Notes under the pieces: generated by a model | What the model was told of the DNA's origin: nothing | Seen by the model: only the letters and a program-made list of their open reading frames with translations | Databases searched by the model: none | Shown here: positions 9,190 through 17,355 of the stretch, piece by piece | Numbering within the stretch: position 1 is the first letter of the stretch | How the letters are laid out: every line of letters starts with the position of its first letter | Made by a program: the position numbers and the translations under genes | Source of the DNA: Halomarina halobia | GTDB taxonomy: Archaea > Halobacteriota > Halobacteria > Halobacteriales > Haloarculaceae | Assembly (NCBI RefSeq): GCF_029338575.1 | Contig: NZ_CP119993.1 | Coordinates: forward strand, 1,054,001 to 1,118,000 | Length of the DNA: 64,000 bases | Direction: 5' to 3'

Positions 9190-11595
9190 ATGCAACGAAG
9201 CGCAGTGGTTGCTGTCGACGAGTATCGATGGTCAACGGACACCGTCACCCTCGAGTGTATCACGGACGACGAGGAGGAAGCGGTCGGCTGGAAGTACAGA
9301 GAGGGGACTGATACCGAGGTCGGCACCGGCGGAACCGTCCCCGTCTCGCTCAGTTTCTACACCCCGACGACGTTCCGATTCGAATTCGCCGCGAACCCCG
9401 ACGCCGGAGCCACCGAGACGCTCAACGAGTTCGACGAAGAGGCCATCATCGAACCTGTCGACCTCACCGTCGAAGCGGACGAGGGGGTCCTCCGAATCGA
9501 CACCGATGCACTCCGCGTGACGGTCGGACTCGACGCGTGGTCGTTCGCGGTTACGACCTCCGATGGGCGCACTGTTTTCGAGGAACAGCGCGAGGATATC
9601 GACGTACACGGGGACCTGCGCGTCGACCCGCTCGGGTACACGACCGTGGAACGGAACAACGGCCCCAACCGGGTGACGAACACCGGGACGGCGTTTACGC
9701 TCGCCCCCGACGAACACGTCTACGGGTTCGGCGAGAAGTTCACTGGGTTCGACAAACGTGGCCAGCGGATCGAATCGTGGCACGTCGAAGCGCTCGGTAC
9801 CGAGACCGAGCGTTCGTACAAGAACGTCCCGTTCCACCTGTCGACGCGGGGGTACGGGATGCTCGTCGACACGACGAACCGAGTCGAGTACGACGTCGGA
9901 AACACGTCGACGGCGAGTGGAACAGTCGAGGTGTCGGATGACACCTTCTCGTTCGTCTTCTTCTACGGCCCGTCGTTCAAAGCCATCATCGAGGAGTACA
10001 CCGCCCTGACCGGTCGCGTGACGCGCCCCCCGAAGTGGAGCTTCGGCGTGTGGATGTCCCGACTCGGGTACGAATCCCGCGAACACCTCGAGTCGATCAC
10101 GGCCCGCCTTCGGGAGGAGGAGATCCCGTGTGACGTCGTCCACCTTGACCCGTTCTGGATGCGGGAGTTCCATTCCTGTGACCTCGAGTGGGACATCGAC
10201 CAGTTTCCCGACCCCGAATCGATGATCGCCGGGTTACACGAGGAGGGGTTCCACCTGTCGCTGTGGGAGCACCCGTACGTTCCCACCGGCACCGACGCGT
10301 TCGAGACGGCGCGCGAGAACGGCTACTTCGTCACCGACGCGACCGGAAAGCCGTACGTCATGGACAATTTGTGTCAGGGCGACTACGCCGGTGCGATCGT
10401 GGACTTCTCCAACCCGGACGCGGTCGACTGGTGGCAGGAGAAAACCCGAGAACTCGTCGAGATGGGGGTGGACGTTTTCAAGACGGACTACGGCGAGGGC
10501 ATCCCCGAAGACGCCGTGTTCGCGAACGGTCGCACCGGCGCGTCGATGCACAACTACTACCCGTTCCTCTACAACCGGACCGTGTACGAGGCGATCGCGG
10601 ACGTGAACGGTTCCGACGAGGCCCTCGTCTGGGGGCGGTCGGCGTGGACCGGAAACCAGCGGTTCCCGATGTACTGGGGCGGGGACGCACAGCCCTCGTT
10701 CAACGGGATGCACTCCGCGCTCCGGGGCGGACTCAGCGTCTCCCTGACAGGGTTCCCGTTCTGGAGCCACGACATCGGTGGATTCAGGGGAACCCCGTCG
10801 ACGGAGACGTACATCCGCTGGGTCCAGTTCGGCCTCCTCTCGAGCCATTCGCGGTGTCACGGCACGACGCCCCGGGAACCGTGGGCGTTCGGCGAGGAGG
10901 CCGTCCGGGTCTTCAAGAAGTTCGCTACGCTCCGATACCGGCTCATCTCTTACCTCTACTCGTACGCCGAAACCGCGTGTCGGACCGGGCTCCCGGTCGT
11001 CCGTCCGCTGGTCCTCGAATACACCGACGACCCCACGACGTACAACCTCGACACGCAGTACCTGCTCGGAGAGGAACTTCTCGTGGCCCCCGTGTTCAGG
11101 GAGACGGGTGACGTCGACGTCTACCTCCCGGAGGGTGAGTGGGTCGATTACTGGAGCGCCGAGCGGTACACGGGCGGACAGACGCTTCATCGTACGGTTC
11201 CGCTCGACGAGATCCCGCTGTTCGTCCGCGCGGGCAGTATCCTCCCCCTGCACGAATCTAGTCAGACTGTCCAGGAGGGGTCACCGGACGAGGCCACGCT
11301 TCGGGTGACGCCCGTAAGTACCGGCGAGACGCGCGCGACGTTCGACTTCTACGACGAGGACCGGGACCGGGTGGTCTCGCTCGAATGCGACATCGATGCC
11401 GACGGCGAGGCGATCGACCTCTCGGTCGAGGACCCGAACGCTACGCCCTCGTTCGTCGCGGACGTCGTCGACATCGACCACCCCCCGACCACCCTCCGCG
11501 TGAACGGCGAAGACCTGCGGGCGGTCGACGCCGACCCCGCTAGGGGCGAATGGACGTACGACGCCACCGACAGGACGGTTCGGGCAGTGCTGTAG
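9190..11595 (+). CDS. GH31 alpha-glycosidase (YicI alpha-xylosidase-like)
   Basis: This 801-residue family 31 glycoside hydrolase has no signal peptide, so it acts in the cytoplasm on an imported glycoside. The nucleophile is Asp433 in FKTDYGEGIP and the acid/base is Asp499 in YWGGDAQ. The HLDPFWM motif (318-324) and SHDIGG pattern place it nearest the E. coli YicI alpha-xylosidase group. In YicI a Cys-Phe pair sits where this protein has Pro321-Phe322, so the substrate may differ. GH31 also contains sulfoquinovosidases (YihQ). I did not find the YihQ-type sulfonate pocket by eye. The ATG at 9190 is chosen because a purine-rich GGAAGGGGGG precedes it; an upstream ATG at 9163 is also possible. 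Confidence 0.9.
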   Translation: MQRSAVVAVDEYRWSTDTVTLECITDDEEEAVGWKYREGTDTEVGTGGTVPVSLSFYTPTTFRFEFAANPDAGATETLNEFDEEAIIEPVDLTVEADEGVLRIDTDALRVTVGLDAWSFAVTTSDGRTVFEEQREDIDVHGDLRVDPLGYTTVERNNGPNRVTNTGTAFTLAPDEHVYGFGEKFTGFDKRGQRIESWHVEALGTETERSYKNVPFHLSTRGYGMLVDTTNRVEYDVGNTSTASGTVEVSDDTFSFVFFYGPSFKAIIEEYTALTGRVTRPPKWSFGVWMSRLGYESREHLESITARLREEEIPCDVVHLDPFWMREFHSCDLEWDIDQFPDPESMIAGLHEEGFHLSLWEHPYVPTGTDAFETARENGYFVTDATGKPYVMDNLCQGDYAGAIVDFSNPDAVDWWQEKTRELVEMGVDVFKTDYGEGIPEDAVFANGRTGASMHNYYPFLYNRTVYEAIADVNGSDEALVWGRSAWTGNQRFPMYWGGDAQPSFNGMHSALRGGLSVSLTGFPFWSHDIGGFRGTPSTETYIRWVQFGLLSSHSRCHGTTPREPWAFGEEAVRVFKKFATLRYRLISYLYSYAETACRTGLPVVRPLVLEYTDDPTTYNLDTQYLLGEELLVAPVFRETGDVDVYLPEGEWVDYWSAERYTGGQTLHRTVPLDEIPLFVRAGSILPLHESSQTVQEGSPDEATLRVTPVSTGETRATFDFYDEDRDRVVSLECDIDADGEAIDLSVEDPNATPSFVADVVDIDHPPTTLRVNGEDLRAVDADPARGEWTYDATDRTVRAVL

Positions 11596-11655
11596 CGGCC
11601 CCACCGCTGTCGACACCCCGTAGTTTTAATAGTGATGGTTGGTATCATCCGTGTA

Positions 11656-12636
11656 ATGTCTCCCCTTGCACAGGGCAGCGATCGGGCCGAAACGTCGCGG
11701 CCTCGTATCGCCAGGTCCGTTCACGAGCTGAAATCACGGTACAGTCGATACAAGCGGTTCCACTTCACCGACCCGGAGTTGGCCACGTTGTTGCTCGGCC
11801 CGGTCGTGATTTATCTCCTCGCCGTCTCGTACTACCCCATCGTGATGAACGTGTGGACCAGCTTCCACCAGGGGATGTTGAACCCGACGGTGGAGTCACA
11901 GTTCGTGGGGCTTGCGAACTACGAGTCGCTATTCGACAACAGCAGTTTCTGGAACAGCCTCAAGGTGAGCCTCCTCTACGTCGTTATCAGCGTTCCAATC
12001 GAACTCGTTCTCGGGCTCGGTGTCGCGCTCCTCGTGAACCGACAGTTCCGCGGGAAGTTCGTCGCGCAGGCGGCGATCCTGTTTCCCTGGGCGCTCCCGA
12101 CCATCATCAACGCGCGCATCTGGCAGTGGCTGTACCACGGCGAGTTCGGACTGTTCAACGACATCCTCGTGCGCGTGGGGTTTTTCGAAGAACCTTTCGC
12201 GTTCCTCGCGCACCCCCAGATCGCGTTCGCGTCGATGCTGGTGGTGACCATCTGGAAGACCACGTCGTTCATGGCGCTCATCCTGCTAGCCGGGCTACAG
12301 AGCATCCCGGAGCACCTCTACGAGGCCGCCGATATGGACGGTGCCTCGAAGTGGCGACAGTTCCGCGATATCACGCTCCCGCTGTTGAAGCCGACGATCC
12401 TCGTCGCGCTCATCTTCCGCACTCTCCCGGCGTTTCAGGCGTTCGGCCTGCCATTCGGGCTGACCGGCGGGGGCCCTGGCGAGGTGACGACGACGCTCGT
12501 CCTGTTCGACCACCGGCTCACGTTCACGCAACTGGCGTTCGGCGAGGGGGCCGCCGGCGCGACGGTCATCACACTCATCGCGCTCGGCCTCTCGCTCATC
12601 TACGTCGTGACGCTGTACGAACCGGAGGTGCGCTAA
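11656..12636 (+). CDS. Sugar ABC importer permease (MalF type)
   Basis: This 326-residue integral membrane protein has about six transmembrane helices and the ATPase-docking EAA loop EAADMDGASKWRQFRDITLP starting near residue 223. It forms half of the import channel. I chose the ATG at 11656 because a TATA-like TTTTAAT at about 11624 lies about 27 nt upstream; an in-frame GTG at 11632 would place the start inside the promoter. The stop is 1 nt before the next permease start, so the two genes are co-transcribed. Confidence 0.93.
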   Translation: MSPLAQGSDRAETSRPRIARSVHELKSRYSRYKRFHFTDPELATLLLGPVVIYLLAVSYYPIVMNVWTSFHQGMLNPTVESQFVGLANYESLFDNSSFWNSLKVSLLYVVISVPIELVLGLGVALLVNRQFRGKFVAQAAILFPWALPTIINARIWQWLYHGEFGLFNDILVRVGFFEEPFAFLAHPQIAFASMLVVTIWKTTSFMALILLAGLQSIPEHLYEAADMDGASKWRQFRDITLPLLKPTILVALIFRTLPAFQAFGLPFGLTGGGPGEVTTTLVLFDHRLTFTQLAFGEGAAGATVITLIALGLSLIYVVTLYEPEVR

Positions 12637-12637
12637 C

Positions 12638-13501
12638 ATGAGCATCGTAGACCGATATCGGAACGTGAACGACGCGCTACAGGAGGTCGGCGAGACCGTC
12701 GGGTTCTACGGTGCGGTCGGTATCCTCGTGGTCGTGTCGTTCTTCCCCGTCGTCTGGATCCTGATCACGTCGCTGAAGGTGCCGTCGACGATCGCGCAGT
12801 TCCCCATCCAGTACCTCCCCGACCCGTTCACCCTCGGGAACTACCGACGTGCGCTCGAACAGGCGCCGTTCGCGACCTACCTGTTCAACAGCTTCGTCAT
12901 CGCGTCAGCGACGGCGCTCATCGACGTCGTCCTCGGTGCGATGGCCGGCTACACGCTGTCGCGTCTCGACTTCCGCGGGAAGCTCCCACTGCTCATGTTC
13001 ATCCTCGTCTCGGCGATGCTGCCGTTCATCGGACGGCTCATCCCGCTGTTCCGGCTGTTCCGCTCGGCCGGGCTGTTGAACACGCACCTCGGTCTCATCC
13101 TGCCGTACGCCGCGTTCCAGCTCCCGTTCGCCGTCTGGATCTTCCAGGCGTACTTCAAGGAACTGCCGGCGTCGCTGGAGGAGGCCGCGCTGATGGACGG
13201 TCTGTCGCACCTCGGCGTTCTCTTCCGCATCATCCTGCCGGTGTCCGCGCCGGCGATGGCGACGACCGCGATCATCGTGTTCGTGTACGCGTGGAACGAG
13301 TTCCTCTTCGCACTGACGTTCATGACTCAGGGTTCGATGCGGACCATCACCGTCGGGATCGCGCTCTACCAGGGCGAGTACAGCTTCCCGTGGGGGACGA
13401 TTTCGGCGGCGACGTTCATGTCCATCATCCCGCTGGTCCTGTTCATCCTGTTCTTCCAGCGGAAGATCGTGAAGGGACTGACGGCGGGCATCGGGAAGTA
13501 A
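12638..13501 (+). CDS. Sugar ABC importer permease (MalG type)
   Basis: This 287-residue protein has six predicted membrane helices. Its EAA loop, EEAALMDGLSHLGVLFRIIL, begins near residue 181, and NEFLFALTF follows in the last third as usual for MalG-type subunits. It pairs with the preceding permease. The importer would be completed by the binding protein at 7720 and the ATPase at 3963. Confidence 0.94.
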   Translation: MSIVDRYRNVNDALQEVGETVGFYGAVGILVVVSFFPVVWILITSLKVPSTIAQFPIQYLPDPFTLGNYRRALEQAPFATYLFNSFVIASATALIDVVLGAMAGYTLSRLDFRGKLPLLMFILVSAMLPFIGRLIPLFRLFRSAGLLNTHLGLILPYAAFQLPFAVWIFQAYFKELPASLEEAALMDGLSHLGVLFRIILPVSAPAMATTAIIVFVYAWNEFLFALTFMTQGSMRTITVGIALYQGEYSFPWGTISAATFMSIIPLVLFILFFQRKIVKGLTAGIGK

Positions 13502-13546
13502 CGCTCCCGGCCCACGACTCGACTATTCAGGTGTCGCGGTCGGAAC

Positions 13547-13555
13547 GGTTTTACC
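13547..13555 (+). promoter_or_regulatory. TATA box for the phosphatase gene
   Basis: GGTTTTACC lies 23-31 nt before the ATG at 13578, fitting a leaderless archaeal promoter. Confidence 0.45.
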
Positions 13556-13577
13556 GTCTCACCGACGTGAACCAGTA

Positions 13578-14372
13578 ATGACATCGCAGCCACCCGTAGC
13601 GAACGCGCACCTGCGGACGGCCGTCGACGCCGCCGAGCGAGCAGCAGCGATTCACCGCCGCGATGCGGACGTGACGAACGCCGTCGAGTACAAATCGCGG
13701 CGAGATCTAGTGACTGCGGTCGATCGAGAGGCCGAACGAGCGGTCAGATCCCTGCTCACCCAGCGGTTCCCGGATCACGCCGTCCTCGGTGAGGAATCCG
13801 GACAGGACGGTGAGGGGACGAACCGATGGATCGTCGATCCGCTCGACGGCACGACGAACTACTGTCACGGCGTTCCACACTACGGCGTCTCGATCGCACT
13901 CGAACGCCGCGGTCGTCTCGACGTCGGCGTCGTCCACCATACGCCGACCGGTGACACGTACACCGCCGTCCGTGGTGAGGGGGCGTATCGAAACGGCGAA
14001 CCCCTCTCCGTCTCGTCCACGGACGCCGTCGAGGCCTCGCTCGTGGGAACCGGGTTCTCCCCGGGAACCGAACCCGACCAGCGGCTCCTCGAGGTACTCC
14101 AGTCTGTCGTACACAGTGCCCACGGCGTGAGACGGTTCGGGTCGGCGACGGCGGAACTGGTGGCCGTGGCCAACGGGACGCTCGACGCGTACTACCGGAC
14201 CGACCTCAGTCCGTGGGACACCGCCGCCGGAATCCTTCTCGTCGAGGAGGCAGGCGGCACAGTGACGGACTTCCGGGGATCGCACGCGAACCGACGTGAG
14301 ACCGTGCTGGCGACGAACGGCCGATCTCACGACGAGTTCGAGCGGTTCATCCGGCGACGGCTGGACGACTGA
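13578..14372 (+). CDS. Inositol monophosphatase-family phosphatase
   Basis: This 264-residue Mg-dependent phosphatase carries the family metal-site motifs GEES (about 71-74), IVDPLDGTTNY (about 85-95) and PWDTAAGILLVEEAGG (from about 212). Members hydrolyse inositol phosphates, fructose-1,6-bisphosphate or other small phosphates; the sequence does not say which. It appears to have its own promoter inside the catabolic cluster. A role in the sugar pathway is possible but no specific step can be assigned. It has normal length and no broken motifs. Confidence 0.88.
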   Translation: MTSQPPVANAHLRTAVDAAERAAAIHRRDADVTNAVEYKSRRDLVTAVDREAERAVRSLLTQRFPDHAVLGEESGQDGEGTNRWIVDPLDGTTNYCHGVPHYGVSIALERRGRLDVGVVHHTPTGDTYTAVRGEGAYRNGEPLSVSSTDAVEASLVGTGFSPGTEPDQRLLEVLQSVVHSAHGVRRFGSATAELVAVANGTLDAYYRTDLSPWDTAAGILLVEEAGGTVTDFRGSHANRRETVLATNGRSHDEFERFIRRRLDD

Positions 14373-14650
14373 TAGGGAGTATCGTAGATGTTCATAGAGT
14401 TCTGGTCGGGGAACTGTGGCACGTGGATCGTGAGGCTGAACGAACTCGTTCGGGTGGCTACGATAATCTCTATGAGTTTCCCGACTCCGGGAAAGAGCCT
14501 ACTTTCGTGGCGACGCGTAGGTTGCGATGGTTCGACACTCGAGGCGTCGAGTACGCGAACGTCAGGGCATCGGAGAGACTCCCCGCGACCCGTGGCCCGG
14601 ATGCGTGGTTTTATGTGGGTGATCTACCATCACCGCGATGTCACGGAATC

Positions 14651-14800
14651 ATGATCGCAACGCAGCCAATGCTCGGCCCGAGCGTCGACTCTCTCCGTAC
14701 ACAGGCGTCAGAGTGGTGGTCCCATCTCGACCGCGGCTGGAAAGCTGCGGTTCTGGGTTTCGTCATCGCTGCCACGGAGCTGGCGCTGTCGCTCCCGTAA
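14651..14800 (+). CDS. Small single-helix membrane protein beside exporter
   Basis: This 49-residue frame starts at the ATG at 14651 and ends 3 nt before the UPF0324 gene. Its C-terminal half, WKAAVLGFVIAATELALSLP, is a plausible single membrane helix preceded by a tryptophan-rich amphipathic part (EWWSHLDRGW). Tight spacing suggests translational coupling with the exporter and a possible small-subunit role. No named family is recognised. It could be a chance frame, so confidence is moderate. Confidence 0.5.
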   Translation: MIATQPMLGPSVDSLRTQASEWWSHLDRGWKAAVLGFVIAATELALSLP

Positions 14801-14803
14801 CCG

Positions 14804-15796
14804 ATGGGTTCCGCTCGTCTCCCGAATCGACTTCCGGGACTCGTCCTGCTGGGGCTCGTCGCCCTCGGTGCGAACCTGGCCGCGGCGCACATCCCCGGAG
14901 TCAGTGATCTCATCCTCGCGGTCGCCGTGGGCGCCCTCATATCGAATCTCGTTGGGACCCCTGCGTGGGCACAGGCGGGGGTGGACACCCACAAGCTCCT
15001 CCTCGAGATCGGAATCGTTCTCCTCGGCGCGCGGTTGACGCTCGGGCAGGTGCTCGAAACCGGCCCCCTCGTGGCTGGTCTCGTCGTGGTCGTCGTCGCG
15101 TTCGGCGTCCTGTTCATCGAAGTGCTCTCGCGGACGCTGTTCGACCTGGGAGAGCGAACCGGGTCGCTCCTCGCCGCCGGGTCGAGCATCTGTGGTGTCT
15201 CCGCGGTCGTCGCCGTCGCCGGCGGTATCGACGCCGACGAGAACGAGATCGCTTACGCGGCCGCGACGGTGCTGCTCTTCGACGCGGTGACACTCGTCGC
15301 GTTTCCGATAGCGGGTGAAGGGCTCGTGCTCTCCGGACGGACGTTCGGCATCTGGGTCGGACTGAGCATGTTCAGTACCGGTCCCGTCGCTGCGGCCGGG
15401 TTTGCCCACTCGGGCATAGCCGGGCAGTGGGCCACGCTGACGAAGCTCGTCCGGAACTCGCTCATCGGTGCGGTCGTGCTCGCCTACTCGGTGTACTACG
15501 CCCGGTCACGGGCGGAGCGGGCCGGGATCGGTGAGCTGTGGACGCGCTTCCCGAAGTTCGTTTTCGGCTTTCTCGCGGTTGCGGCACTCGTCAACCTCGG
15601 CGGCGCGACGGCCACGCAGGTCGCCTCGATAGATGCGGCCGCCGACTGGCTGTTCGCACTCGCGTTCGCGGGGCTCGGACTCGAGATTCGCCTCGCAGAG
15701 ATGCGGCAGGTCGGTTTCGCGCCCGTTCTCCTGGTCCTCGTCTCCCTCGTCACCGTGAGTACGCTCTCACTCGTCGCGATCGCGCTCCTGTTTTAA
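14804..15796 (+). CDS. UPF0324 / YeiH-family putative sulfate/sulfite exporter
   Basis: This 330-residue polytopic membrane protein has about nine or ten helices. Family patterns include THKLLLEIGIVLLGARLTLG, GSSICGVSAVVAVAG (about 125-140) and FALAFAGLGLEI near the C-terminus. This matches the YeiH/UPF0324 (PF03601) family, often annotated as putative sulfate exporter. The function is not well proven in any organism. Its place directly before the SuyA/UxaA-like genes makes export of sulfite or sulfate, the product of a desulfonation, an attractive inference. It could also carry another anion. Confidence 0.85.
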   Translation: MGSARLPNRLPGLVLLGLVALGANLAAAHIPGVSDLILAVAVGALISNLVGTPAWAQAGVDTHKLLLEIGIVLLGARLTLGQVLETGPLVAGLVVVVVAFGVLFIEVLSRTLFDLGERTGSLLAAGSSICGVSAVVAVAGGIDADENEIAYAAATVLLFDAVTLVAFPIAGEGLVLSGRTFGIWVGLSMFSTGPVAAAGFAHSGIAGQWATLTKLVRNSLIGAVVLAYSVYYARSRAERAGIGELWTRFPKFVFGFLAVAALVNLGGATATQVASIDAAADWLFALAFAGLGLEIRLAEMRQVGFAPVLLVLVSLVTVSTLSLVAIALLF

Positions 15797-15836
15797 TCCG
15801 AAGAGTTATTAGAGTCGATTCTGTGTGAGAATGTGT

Positions 15837-16160
15837 ATGCCAGACCGCTACCTGAAGGTCGTAGAGAACAGTGACAACGTCGCTACTGTTCTCCGCGACG
15901 TCGAGGCAAACGAGACAGCCGACGTCGAGGTCGGCGAGGAGGTTCGAACCATCACGGTCGCCGAAGACATCGACTTCGGCCACAAGGTCGCCATCGAGGA
16001 CATCCCCGAGGGTGACACCGTCTACAAGTACGGACTGAGTATCGGCTACGCAAGCACCGACATCGCCGCCGGTGACCGGGTCCATGTTCACAACGTCGAC
16101 AGCAACTACGGCCGCGGCGACCTCGCGGGCGACGGGCAAGCGCAGGCGATCCACGAATAA
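15837..16160 (+). CDS. SAF-domain small subunit, UxaA/SuyA-like
   Basis: This 107-residue protein is a stand-alone SAF domain as found at the N-terminus of altronate dehydratase (UxaA) and as the small subunit of (R)-3-sulfolactate sulfo-lyase (SuyA). Supporting patterns are VAEDIDFGHKVAIEDI and GDTVYKYGLSIGYASTDI, typical of the family. It should form a complex with the next gene product 27 nt downstream. The ATG at 15837 is preferred over in-frame starts at 15825 and 15831, because a TATA-like GTTATTAG lies about 26 nt upstream. Substrate: sulfolactate or a sugar acid. Confidence 0.82.
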   Translation: MPDRYLKVVENSDNVATVLRDVEANETADVEVGEEVRTITVAEDIDFGHKVAIEDIPEGDTVYKYGLSIGYASTDIAAGDRVHVHNVDSNYGRGDLAGDGQAQAIHE

Positions 16161-16187
16161 CGACCCGGTGACACCACTGATTCAACA

Positions 16188-17351
16188 ATGACTGAATTCC
16201 TCGGTTACGAACGTCCCGACGGAAGCATCGGCATTCGAAACCACGTCGTCGTCGTCTCGACGGCCCCCTACGCGAACGACACGGTGAAACGCACGGCGGA
16301 TATCGTCGAAAACACGATCCCAATTACCCACCCGCTCGGGCGGTGCCAGACCAGACCGGACGTCTTTCAGACGTACCGCACCCTGCTCGGCTACGCCACG
16401 CACCCGAACGTCTACGGCGCCGTCGTCGTCGCACACGCCGGCGAGATCGTCGACGGCGACGAACTCGCGGACGACACAGCCGAGACCGGCCGCCCGAGTA
16501 CCTCGATCAACATCCACGACGAGAAGGGAGTGATGAACGCGCTTGACGCAGCCGTCGACGCCGCACAGGAGATGGTTCAGGATGCAAGTGCGATGCAGCG
16601 CGAACCGCACGACATGTCGAAGCTCACCTTCGGGATCAACTGTGCGACGTCGGACACGACGAGCGGTCTCTGCCAGCACCACGCGACCGCCGGTGCGGTC
16701 TGGCGACTCATCGACCAGGGAGGACGCGGCGTCTTCGCCGAGACGCCCGAGTTCTTCGGCGGCGAAGAGGGCCTCGCAGCCCGCGCGGTCGACGAGGAGG
16801 TTGAACAGACGATCCTCGACCGCGTCGAACGGTGGGACAAGCGCCTGCGGGCGACGGGCTACGACGTGCGTGGCGCACAGCCGACGCCCGACAACATGGA
16901 CGGTGGGCTCACGACCATCGAGGAGAAGTCGTTGGGTGCGCTAGTCAAGTCGGGAGACGGCCCGATTCAGGACCTCGTCGACTACGGCGCGAAGATCCCC
17001 AACGAGTCCGGCATGTACATCATGGACACGCCGGGCCACGGCGCTGAGTCCGTGACCGGCATTGGGGCGGGCGGGGCCCACTTCATGGTCATCTCGACCG
17101 GACAGGGCCACACGCTCTCGAATGCCGTCATGCCCACGATCAAAATCACGGGCAACCCCGGAAGCGCTGAACGTGTGCCCGAGCAAACCGACGTCGACGT
17201 GAGCGAGGCTCTCGTCGGCGACCAGACGCTCGAGTGGGCGACCGATCAGCTATGGGGCGAAATCGTGGACGTGGTCAACGGCAAACTGACGCTCTCGGAG
17301 ACGATGGGCGAGAGCCAGTTCGCCATCCACCGCATCGGCCCGTCCACATAG
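16188..17351 (+). CDS. UxaA/SuyB-like lyase large subunit
   Basis: This 387-residue protein is the catalytic UxaA C-terminal domain as a separate polypeptide. Family patterns include GYERPDGSIGIRNHVVVV at the start, a conserved Cys in GINCATSDTTSG, and metal-site-like MDTPGHGAESVTGIGAGGAH. The split into about 107 plus 387 residues matches SuyA plus SuyB, which cleave (R)-3-sulfolactate to pyruvate and sulfite. It also matches some split altronate/galactarate dehydratases. It is operonic with the SAF subunit and, 4 nt downstream, with a malate/lactate-type dehydrogenase. I cannot separate sulfo-lyase from dehydratase by residues alone. Confidence 0.82.
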   Translation: MTEFLGYERPDGSIGIRNHVVVVSTAPYANDTVKRTADIVENTIPITHPLGRCQTRPDVFQTYRTLLGYATHPNVYGAVVVAHAGEIVDGDELADDTAETGRPSTSINIHDEKGVMNALDAAVDAAQEMVQDASAMQREPHDMSKLTFGINCATSDTTSGLCQHHATAGAVWRLIDQGGRGVFAETPEFFGGEEGLAARAVDEEVEQTILDRVERWDKRLRATGYDVRGAQPTPDNMDGGLTTIEEKSLGALVKSGDGPIQDLVDYGAKIPNESGMYIMDTPGHGAESVTGIGAGGAHFMVISTGQGHTLSNAVMPTIKITGNPGSAERVPEQTDVDVSEALVGDQTLEWATDQLWGEIVDVVNGKLTLSETMGESQFAIHRIGPST

Positions 17352-17355
17352 ACTG

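Noticed and set aside
11632..11655. Upstream GTG start for the MalF-type permease
   Set aside because: It would lie within a few nt of the TATA-like element, leaving no room for transcription to begin upstream; the ATG at 11656 fits promoter spacing.
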